Source: an uncultured cyanobacterium
Lineage (GTDB): Bacteria; Cyanobacteriota; Cyanobacteriia; PCC-6307; Cyanobiaceae
Length of the DNA: 5,907 nt
Reading direction: 5' to 3'
NCBI GenBank assembly: GCA_903831165.1
Contig: CAIKWV010000333.1
Span: 1 to 5,907, forward strand
Under the pieces are notes generated by a model. It had not been told where the DNA came from, did not search any database, and saw only the letters and a list, made by a program, of their open reading frames with translations. Shown here piece by piece: positions 1 through 5,627 of the stretch (position 1 is its first letter; each line of letters starts with the position of its first letter). The position numbers were made by a program, and so were the translations under genes.

Positions 1-456
1 GAAGCCTTGGATGAAGCAGCAGAAGAGTGTGAAAAAACCAGCGTCTTGCTTGACGCTGATCCGCAACATTGGGAGCTGTTTAGGATCGATGACGGCGATA
101 GCCTGGATTTGATTGTTGGCATGATCATGGCTACAGAAAAATGCATTCCCCTTGACTTTGCCGCCTGGCTCAAGGCTCTCTCACTGGGTTTTCCGTCATT
201 GGCTGCACAGGGAAAAACGGGGCCATTATATTACATGTGGGATCACATTTACCATGATGATAAGCGACACCTTCCTGATCTTGTTGATGGCTACCTGGGT
301 CAGCAGCCCGGTAGCAAGTGGTACGCGGTAGGACCTGACGTCGTTCGCGATCGTGCGGCCGCGGATCTGATTGATGGCATTGATCGATCAATAGCATTGA
401 GGCTTGCATTTTATGATCACATGCTTGTTCTTTTGGAAACAAGCAGTCGGCTCTGA
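1..456 (+). CDS. Unidentified protein, C-terminal part (start lies outside window)
   Basis: The frame is open from the first base and ends at TGA 454-456, giving 151 residues. The TTG at base 7 is a formal start, but the frame continues upstream of it, so I treat this as the 3' part of a longer gene. The protein is helical and acidic. It has no signal peptide and no membrane segment. Residues that stand out, counted from base 1, are E46 (ATEKCIP), the cluster W80-D-H-x-x-H85-D-D-x-x-H90, and a late FYDHM with H140. This spacing of acidic and histidine residues in helices is faintly like the C-terminal half of TenA/heme-oxygenase-like diiron oxidases (iron-containing redox enzymes). The canonical HxxxDxxH spacing is not cleanly met, so that is only a hint. 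It points the same way as the methyltransferase and permease downstream, but a decayed minus-strand fragment and a terminator-like hairpin separate them. Coding status is fairly secure; function is not. Confidence 0.6.
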   Translation, partial: EALDEAAEECEKTSVLLDADPQHWELFRIDDGDSLDLIVGMIMATEKCIPLDFAAWLKALSLGFPSLAAQGKTGPLYYMWDHIYHDDKRHLPDLVDGYLGQQPGSKWYAVGPDVVRDRAAADLIDGIDRSIALRLAFYDHMLVLLETSSRL

Positions 457-469
457 AGACAGGACGGAT

Positions 470-824
470 TCACAGTCTCAATCCGTGCTGAGCTTCAGTT
501 GTGTCATTGCCATCACCATCAGCTCCGTGATGTCGTGCAGGGACCGCTTGCATGCCGACCCAGATCAACTGAAATCCAGCCAGACAGAGGATTGAGTGGT
601 GGCTGACGTTCTCGGAGATGGCTTCGGCGACACCGCTCCAGGTCCCGCAGGTGATGGCAACGTTGCCGAATCCCCAGTAGCGCTCCCAGGAGCAGCTACC
701 AGGTCGCGTTAGGAAGCCCTCGCCGCAGATCGATAGAGCCAGTCTGCTGCAGAAAGCTGATCAGGTCGAATTCGGTCGGGGCAATATCGGTTTCAGGCTC
801 AGGGCGGAGAGGGGCCAGCCGACC
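470..824 (-). pseudogene. Decayed gene remnant, minus strand, unidentified
   Basis: On the minus strand, two open stretches in different frames join into one plausible protein. Bases 824 down to 699 read 42 residues, including TEFDLISFLQQTGSIDLRRG. Bases 697 down to 470 read 75 residues, including WERYWGFGNVAITCGTW and HHSILCLAGFQLIWVGMQ, and end at a TGA. The switch near 698 needs a one-base shift and coincides with an in-frame TAG (698-696). In the second stretch the codons from 697 down to about 600 end almost entirely in G or C, as expected of a genuine coding strand and unlike random sequence. A TGA at 827-825 closes the upstream side, and no convincing start or ribosome-binding site is visible. 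I do not recognise the family. The alternative is chance open frames in a GC-rich spacer. The gene would converge on the plus-strand gene ending at 456. Confidence 0.33.
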
Positions 825-877
825 TCACCTCATACCGGTGGCCCAGGCAAGTGGGCGAGTATGGTAACTTTAATTGA

Positions 878-922
878 GCCTAACCCATAAAGAGATGCTC
901 ATGGGTTTTGGCTGACTTTTTT
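878..922 (+). terminator. Terminator-like hairpin with T-run just upstream of methyltransferase
   Basis: AACCCAT (882-888) pairs with ATGGGTT (901-907) across a 12-base loop. GCC (878-880) and GGC (910-912) extend the stem over a small asymmetric bulge. Six T residues (917-922) follow after four bases. This is the layout of a Rho-independent terminator reading rightwards. It ends only 11 bases before the ATG at 933, so it could insulate the methyltransferase from upstream transcription or act as an attenuator in its leader. It could also end a small RNA, but no promoter for one was identified. Confidence 0.5.
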
Positions 923-932
923 CTTGCGCTGG

Positions 933-1704
933 ATGCATTTCTCTTCACCTGCGTCTGATGCTAATGCGCCGTCGAGGGCAATATCCAGCACTGAATATGG
1001 CGCGATCTTCAACAAGCGCGGACTTTCCTATGATCAGGCCATGCACACCTACCCGCAGGCTCGCAGGCTGGAGTTTCTTCAGCTGTTCAGGCTTGCGCCG
1101 ATAGCCTCCTCTGATGTTGTTCTTGATGTTCCTTCCCTAGGCGGCTATCTCGGCTGGTATCTTTCGGAGGCCTGCATCTATTGTTAATCTAGATTTTGCT
1201 GATTCGTTTCGGACTGACGTCCAGACAGTCAGTCCTTACGGCAATTGGGATCTTAGGCAAAAGGTCACACGTGTCATCTGTCTTGCCTCTTTGCATCATG
1301 TCGAAGATCTAACCTGTTTTCTCGAGAATCTGGCCTCTCAGGTTGATGTTGGTGCCCGAGTTCACTTGGCCGATGTTGGACAAGGCAGCAGGATTGCTCG
1401 ATTTCTGGATGAGTTCGTTGGCCGCCACAGCCCTTCTGGTCACCAGGGGTATTATCGTGATTGGAAGGTGCTTGATTTTCCTGAGACGCTGGCCTGCGTT
1501 GATGTTGCCACACTTCCGTGCCCCTGGAGCTTCGCCGGTCCAGCCGCTGCGCCCCACTTCGCTCGATTGTTGTTTGGGGTCGAGGATTGTAGCGATAACG
1601 ACATCCTTGAGGCGATTGAGGCGATGGTGGGGATGGATCACCATGCCGACGGGGGAGTCACCATCCACTGGTACCTTTCCTATGTGGACTTGCTACGCGT
1701 TTGA
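933..1704 (+). pseudogene. Class I SAM-dependent methyltransferase, split by a +1 frameshift
   Basis: The product would transfer a methyl group from S-adenosylmethionine to an unknown acceptor in the cytoplasm. From ATG 933 the frame reads 80 residues, including EYGAIFNKRGLSYDQAM and the SAM-binding motif I VLDVPSLGGYL (residues 63-73). It then runs into a TAA at 1185-1187. Continuing from base 1174 in the next frame gives 176 more residues: NLDF after motif I (the usual acidic position), then ICLASLHHVED, a typical methyltransferase motif, and an end at TGA 1702-1704. The joined length, about 256 residues, suits a complete small methyltransferase. One extra base near 1173 in GGAGGCCTGC explains everything. 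No A/T-rich slippery site is present, so programmed frameshifting is unlikely; a recent mutation or a sequencing error is more likely. TTG 924 is an alternative start in the same frame. No strong ribosome-binding site precedes 933. The gene is coupled to the permease that follows. Confidence 0.75.
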
Positions 1705-2483
1705 CCTTCTTTTTGCCGGAATGGAATGAACTGAGCAGTTATGGATTGCTTGGTCTGTCGGCGATCATCGCTAGTTTTGTCAACACATTGGCCGGTGGTG
1801 GTTCGCTGATCAGCTTCCCTGCGCTCACTGGCTTTGGCCTTTCGGCCCTGGTCGCCAATGTGACCAACTCCGTCGCCCTGATGCCGGGCTATCTCGCCGC
1901 AGTGCAAGGTTCTCGCCGTGATCTGAAGGGCCAGAGGGCTCGAATGGTGTTGCTGATCCCGCCAGCCCTCATTGGTGGCTTCGTTGGATCACAGATCCTG
2001 CTGGTGCTAGGTAACAAGACTTTCCTATCCTTGGTCCCGTGGTTGCTTCTTTTGGGCACGTTCCTGTTGGCCCTCCAGGAGCCGTTGCACGCCATAATTC
2101 TGCGCAATCAGCAACAGAGACGCTCAAGTGCTTCCTTGCGCTGGTCGGTCGTTGCGATATTTCTGGCTGCGCTGTATGGAGGTTTCTTTGGTGCTGGTAT
2201 GGGCGTGATTGTCCTTGCCGTCCTGTCTCTGCTGTTTGATGACGATCTGATACGTCTCAATGGTCTCAAACAGGTCATCTCCCTTGCCGTCAATCTTGCG
2301 GCGTTGCCTTCTTTTCTGGTTGCTGGTCTGGTTCAATGGCCAGCTGCTTTGGTGATGGCTATCGGTGCGGTCTTGGGAGGTGCGATTGGCGGCCATTGTT
2401 CAGGCATGGTGAAACCTCGGCAGCTCCGCTTCATGGTCATCGTGATCGGACTCCTCTTGTCGATCGTCTTTTTCCTGCGTTGA
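1701..2483 (+). CDS. Sulfite exporter TauE/SafE family permease
   Basis: This is a 260-residue inner-membrane protein with about eight hydrophobic segments, near residues 12-38, 45-68, 82-103, 107-126, 147-178, 187-211, 213-232 and 242-259. The first half carries NTLAGGGSLISFPAL (28-42) and the second half GGFFGAGMGVIVLAVL (160-175). These are the repeated glycine-rich motifs of TauE/SafE (PF01925), and the length fits the family. Known or proposed substrates of relatives are sulfite, sulfoacetate and other small organic anions; nothing here fixes the substrate. The start is TTG 1701, which overlaps the methyltransferase stop as TTGA. No in-frame ATG lies near the start and the ribosome-binding site is weak, so translation probably depends on ribosomes finishing the upstream gene. 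The upstream frameshift could therefore reduce expression of this protein, because ribosomes would stop at 1187 instead of 1704. Confidence 0.86.
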   Translation: MTFFLPEWNELSSYGLLGLSAIIASFVNTLAGGGSLISFPALTGFGLSALVANVTNSVALMPGYLAAVQGSRRDLKGQRARMVLLIPPALIGGFVGSQILLVLGNKTFLSLVPWLLLLGTFLLALQEPLHAIILRNQQQRRSSASLRWSVVAIFLAALYGGFFGAGMGVIVLAVLSLLFDDDLIRLNGLKQVISLAVNLAALPSFLVAGLVQWPAALVMAIGAVLGGAIGGHCSGMVKPRQLRFMVIVIGLLLSIVFFLR

Positions 2484-2592
2484 GATCCGATCGTCGATCA
2501 ACAACGTTATGACGGGGCATGCTTGGGTATGGAGCAGGACCGTTTAGCTTTGCCAGCTGCGCTGAAGGCCTGCTATTCAGAGGCTCTGATGA

Positions 2593-2784
2593 AGAATTGT
2601 TGGCCTGCAGGGGCGGCCCCAGTCTGAGTCAGAATGCCTCGACCAGGATGGCTTGAATCCGGCGATGATCGACGCCACTTTCGTTGCTCCACCAGTCCGA
2701 GCAAGTGCCGAAAAAATGCAGAGAGCCGGGGCCAACGATTCTGCAGTCACAGGAAGAATACATTTAGATACCCCTCCCTCTTTC
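2593..2784 (+). pseudogene. Possible IS5-like transposase remnant
   Basis: Frame 1 opens after a TGA at 2590-2592 and reads CLDQDGLNPAMIDATFVAPP followed by VRASAEKMQRAG. The segment G-L-x-P-x-M-I-D-A-T-F-V, followed by a proline and then R-x-S-x-E, resembles the region around the first catalytic aspartate of IS5-family DDE transposases (typically IVDATFV, then PRQRNSREEN). The later GRIH may match the conserved TKIH/GKIH block of related transposases. The rest of a transposase (about 300 residues) is missing. No terminal repeats were identified, so this would be a dead fragment. The similarity was judged from memory of family motifs and covers only about 35 residues. Confidence 0.35.
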
Positions 2785-2832
2785 ACTCTGCTCACTGGAG
2801 CAGAGCTGTCGGCCAAGGTCAAGGCCAGCGCC
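2785..2832 (+). pseudogene. Scrap of a cyAbrB-like regulator N-terminus
   Basis: In the same frame as the transposase-like scrap, the sequence reads TLLTGAELSAKVKASA. Picocyanobacterial AbrB-like transcription regulators typically begin with M-x-LTG-x-x-L-x-AKVKELGD, followed by SKSDLVRxCGYV. Here the similarity stops abruptly after AKVKA, at the purine-rich tract. Only about 14 residues match, so chance is possible, but the match is dense and supports a cyanobacterial origin. The piece cannot be functional. Confidence 0.35.
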
Positions 2833-2854
2833 AGGGAGGGAGAGAGAGAGAGAG
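2833..2854 (+). repeat. Purine tract with (AG)7 dinucleotide repeat
   Basis: A 22-base run of only A and G: AGGGAGGG, then seven AG units (2841-2854). It sits exactly where the cyAbrB-like similarity ends. Such tracts are prone to slippage and are uncommon in bacterial coding DNA. Confidence 0.85.
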
Positions 2855-3163
2855 CGGTTCAGCCCCGATCTCCCTGGCCCACTGGCACACCATCGCCCCC
2901 CAGATGCCCATCTGAATCAGCGATCGATTCGGACTGCGCCAGGTTGGCAGCAACCCCCAGGTGGGCTCAGACTCGCTCGGTAACTGTCGGTGCGTTCTGC
3001 TTGTACGGCACAGGCGCAGAAACGCTTCGACTTATCCTGGTGCCTGACTGGCTCCTTGTTCCGCCGGTGCGCTCAAAGTGGCCCTTGTCTACGCTGCCCC
3101 TGCCTACGCCTGGATTCGAGGCCATCAGTGCCAGAGCCCAGCGGACGCGGCAGTCGTGAGTGA

Positions 3164-3391
3164 CTTCCTTCCGCTAATCAGGCTCTTGCGGAGCTGGAGG
3201 AGGCCACCGGTAAACAGGTGCTTGTGGTGGAAGCGCCGGAGCTCAACGTGCTCGCCACGATCAGGCGGGCCGGTCCCGAGGGCTCCAGTCATCTGCTCCG
3301 CATCAACAGTGGTGACAACCGGGTTACCGACTACCTGATTGTGGGCATGCCATATATTGGCATTAAGATTGAGAGGGCCCAAAAAATTTGA
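3164..3391 (+). pseudogene. C-terminal fragment of an unidentified protein
   Basis: After a TGA at 3161-3163, the frame is open to TGA 3389-3391. It reads ALAELEEATGKQVLVVEAP, then LNVLATIRRAGPEG and HLLRINSGDNRVTDYLIVGM. The codons are mostly G/C-ending and regular, as in a real gene, and the predicted fold (helix, strand, helix, strand) is well formed. No start codon with a ribosome-binding site precedes it, so the 5' end seems to be lost. The last residues (PYIGIKIERAQKI, from AT-rich bases about 3350-3391) look different in composition and may be a read-in past a deletion point. I do not recognise the family. The fragment ends 57 bases before the amine oxidase ATG, in the same frame. Confidence 0.45.
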
Positions 3392-3414
3392 CACCAGAGC
3401 CAATCAATTAGCTT
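3388..3414 (+). promoter_or_regulatory. Possible sigma-70 type promoter of the amine oxidase gene
   Basis: TTGACA (3388-3393) is a perfect -35 consensus. The best -10 candidate is TAGCTT (3409-3414) at a short 15-base spacing; it keeps the first two and the last consensus bases. Transcription would begin near 3421, leaving a leader of about 28 bases before ATG 3449. The -10 is poor, so this is tentative. Confidence 0.22.
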
Positions 3415-3448
3415 GGAGAATGTGCATGCTAATCAAAGAGTTCTAGTT

Positions 3449-5299
3449 ATGACAAGCTCAGCTTCTCCTGCAAGTCTTGAAGTAGTTATTATTGGTGCGG
3501 GTGTCTCCGGGCTTGCGGCGGCGAGAGCCCTGCATGGCAGGGGAGTGAAGGTAACCGTGCTCGAGGCCCGAGATCGAATCGGGGGTCGCGTTCACACCGT
3601 GGATCGGCTCGACCACGGTGCTCAATGGATTCATGGAACCGAAGGGAATCCAATCACTAATCTCTGCCGCGAAATGGCACAGCCCATCTACTACGTGGGT
3701 GGCGACACGACGTATATCGGCGGCTGGGACCAGATGGAGACGATTGGGTTAGACGGCAAGCCACTGACACCGGAAAGCCGCACCGCAAGTATCGTAGCGG
3801 CCGACGAGCTCCGCGATCGCTTTGATGCCTGGAAGCTCAAGGCCGACCGCAGAGACTTGGCCGATGCTCCAGCCGCAGCTGTATTTGAGAAACTCCTGGA
3901 GAAGGGAGACCGTGATTCCCAAGTTGACCCGACGTGGCATGTCGATATCTGTCTTCGAGATGACTGGGGTGGATATGGCGACACGATCTCGGCTAAGTAC
4001 TGGGAGACTGGATACCAGGTCTTTGGCTTCGGTGACAGCGTTTTTCCTGATGGATATGGTGTTATTCCATCCTATCTTGCTCAAGACTTGGACATTCGCT
4101 TGGGCTGCGAAGTTCAAACGATCAGACAAGACGAAAACGGTGTTCACATCGAATCATCGCTGGGATCGTTTCAGGCGAGCGCGTGTATCGTCACCCTCCC
4201 GCTTGGCGTCCTCAAGGCCGGTACCGTCCACTTTGAGCCCCCACTACCAGCTTCTAAGCATGCCGCGATTCTAAGGCTCGGCGTCGGTTGCTTGGCCAAG
4301 GTCGCGTTGTTCTACGACCAGCCTTATTGGCCCAAGCACCAGTATGTATTTGGTCTGGCCCAGCCTCGGCGAGATTCCGGTATTCGCCCAAGTATCTGGC
4401 CGCGCCTCGCCATCAACATGTGGGCGACTCATCGCATGAATTGCATCGTGTTGCTGGTAGGCGGCGAGGAAGGAGAGGCACTCGAGCGTCTGTCGCTGAA
4501 TCAAGTTCGCGAATGGGGGCAGAGTGTAATGTGCAAGACGTTTGGAAAGTTACCTGATCCAATCCGGGTTGAACGCACCCAATGGACCGCTGACCCTTTT
4601 TCCAGAGGTTCTTATCCCCATATTGCGGTTGGAAGCACGCCAGACGATCTTGAGGTGCTCGGACAGCCGTGTGGTCGAATCCAGTTTGCTGGAGACGCGA
4701 CGATCAGTCAGCATTGGTCCACTGTTCACAGCGCCTATGTCTCGGGGCTGCGTGAAGCTGCCCGATTTCTTGGGGACCCATCGATCCTCCCGCCGCACCC
4801 CCTCGCCGAGGACCGTCAGTGGCGTGATCGGATGATACGGGCGAAGCGATTCTTCGAGTTTCGCCTCAAAACGGTGGATGTCACTGAGATCACTCGACGA
4901 GTAGGAGTTCTCGAGCAATCGGACGTATTCTGCGATGTAGAGAACCAGGACTTGAGACTCCTTGCGTCCATGTTCGAGAGTCGCCTACTTACCGGAGGCG
5001 AACTGCTTTGCAGGTCCGGAGACGTTGCATCTGAAGTCTATGTCGTAGCCCAGGGGTTACTAGACGTGTATGCCACGGATGGGAAATGGCTTGCTCGCTT
5101 TACCGTCGGTGCGGTCGTCGGTGAATACGGGCTCGTGACTTCAGACTCGCGGCGGATCGCGACACTCGTCGCGGTCTCCGATGTCGAGGTCCTTGTGCTA
5201 GATTACTCTAGATTTCGACAATATCTGCTTTCATTTCCTCAAGGCGCTCTTGCCCTACTTCGCGAGGCCGTGAGGCGGTTTGCAAGTCATGATCAATAA
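3449..5299 (+). CDS. Flavin-dependent amine oxidase fused to a cyclic-nucleotide-binding domain
   Basis: A 616-residue protein in two parts. Residues 11-440 form a flavin amine oxidase of the polyamine oxidase/LSD1-like type: FAD-binding GAGVSG (16-21), E39 closing the ADP-binding strand, GGR (45-47), GAQWIHG (57-63, typical of polyamine oxidases), TLPLGVLK (249-256), LAK with K284 (the conserved lysine near the flavin), DPFSRGSY (382-389), and the C-terminal FAD motif FAGDAT (413-418) with SAYVSGLREAA. After a linker of about 45 residues, residues 485-600 form a cyclic-nucleotide-binding fold. Its phosphate cassette is G558-E559-Y-G-L...R568-R569-I-A-T; the usual Glu and Arg are kept. There is no helix-turn-helix, so it is not a CRP-type regulator. 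It should oxidise an amine using O2, releasing an aldehyde and H2O2, perhaps under ligand control; substrate and ligand are unknown. There is no signal peptide. I chose ATG 3449 because AAAGAG lies eight bases upstream; TTG 3413 would add 12 residues. Confidence 0.9.
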   Translation: MTSSASPASLEVVIIGAGVSGLAAARALHGRGVKVTVLEARDRIGGRVHTVDRLDHGAQWIHGTEGNPITNLCREMAQPIYYVGGDTTYIGGWDQMETIGLDGKPLTPESRTASIVAADELRDRFDAWKLKADRRDLADAPAAAVFEKLLEKGDRDSQVDPTWHVDICLRDDWGGYGDTISAKYWETGYQVFGFGDSVFPDGYGVIPSYLAQDLDIRLGCEVQTIRQDENGVHIESSLGSFQASACIVTLPLGVLKAGTVHFEPPLPASKHAAILRLGVGCLAKVALFYDQPYWPKHQYVFGLAQPRRDSGIRPSIWPRLAINMWATHRMNCIVLLVGGEEGEALERLSLNQVREWGQSVMCKTFGKLPDPIRVERTQWTADPFSRGSYPHIAVGSTPDDLEVLGQPCGRIQFAGDATISQHWSTVHSAYVSGLREAARFLGDPSILPPHPLAEDRQWRDRMIRAKRFFEFRLKTVDVTEITRRVGVLEQSDVFCDVENQDLRLLASMFESRLLTGGELLCRSGDVASEVYVVAQGLLDVYATDGKWLARFTVGAVVGEYGLVTSDSRRIATLVAVSDVEVLVLDYSRFRQYLLSFPQGALALLREAVRRFASHDQ

Positions 5300-5627
5300 T
5301 CCCAACCTTTGGCGTACTGTCCATTTGTCAGCCTCCTGACTGGAGCCCTATTGGTTTCTTCGTCCTGCGCGGTCGCAGGCAGAGCGCAACGGCCTCTTGC
5401 TTGTGCTGTGCCGTGAACCGGCGTAGTGACTTGGTGGCATTGGTCATTGATGGACAGTCTGGAGGTCATGGCTTGATCCTTGTTGACCTGTCCTCAAAAC
5501 CGGGGGAGGCCCATTCTGTGAGCTACAAGCTCCTTGGCCAAGAACCCCAAGGCCTCTGCCGGGGCCACGTTCGGGAGCCGCCATCGCTGGCAGAATCAAG
5601 GCTGCGATGGCTTGGAGCAGGGCAGCA
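5300..5627. other. Intergenic stretch with short inverted repeats
   Basis: No convincing gene was seen here. A small hairpin, GTCAG-CCTC-CTGAC (5327-5340), follows the amine oxidase stop but lacks a clear T-run, so termination there is uncertain. ACTGTCCAT (5316-5324) recurs inverted as ATGGACAGT (5450-5458). AGGTCA (5463-5468) faces TGACCT (5484-5489). The palindrome CTTGGCCAAG lies at 5533-5542. The frame of the downstream aldolase is open well upstream of its chosen start, but that part does not resemble the family. Confidence 0.5.
5316..5458. repeat. 9-bp inverted repeat bounding a 143-bp segment
   Basis: ACTGTCCAT at 5316-5324 and its exact reverse complement at 5450-5458 enclose a segment without a gene. 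The size and layout are like a tiny non-autonomous element, but no flanking target duplication is visible and similarity falls off beyond nine bases. Chance pairing cannot be excluded. Confidence 0.25.

Larger units (their letters stand above)
2484..3391. other. Gene-free stretch with eroded coding fragments
   Basis: About 900 bases between the permease and the amine oxidase hold no intact gene. Bases 2484-2627 stay open in the permease frame after its stop (47 residues, with an ATG at 2529), but I recognise nothing in them. Three fragments listed separately (2593-2784, 2785-2832, 3164-3391) look like pieces of unrelated genes. Bases 2855-3163 contain open frames but nothing recognisable, and codon quality is poor. 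No convincing terminator was found for the permease. The pattern fits repeated insertion and deletion. Confidence 0.55.

Noticed and set aside
404..595. 63-residue plus-strand frame with Cys-rich stretches
   Set aside because: It overlaps the end of the first gene in another frame, with no ribosome-binding site, and the minus strand there has better codon character.
1160..1190. Programmed ribosomal frameshifting in the methyltransferase
   Set aside because: There is no slippery heptamer or A/T-rich run and no clear downstream structure; a simple base insertion explains the data.
1291..1704. Separate 137-residue protein starting at TTG 1291
   Set aside because: The frame is open upstream to 1174 and continues the methyltransferase fold across the frameshift. 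The TTG falls inside the LASLHHVED motif.
2484..2500. GATCGTCGATC palindrome after the permease as a terminator
   Set aside because: The loop would be one base and no T-run follows.
2653..3159. 168-residue plus-strand open frame taken as one gene
   Set aside because: Only its first part (to about 2830) has recognisable pieces. Beyond the (AG)7 tract it is low-complexity Pro/Ser/Arg sequence with poor codon quality, so the frame is a chance fusion of scraps.
3413..3448. TTG 3413 as the start of the amine oxidase
   Set aside because: It adds 12 residues of no family similarity, lacks an upstream ribosome-binding site, and would lie at the candidate -10 box; ATG 3449 has AAAGAG at a suitable distance.
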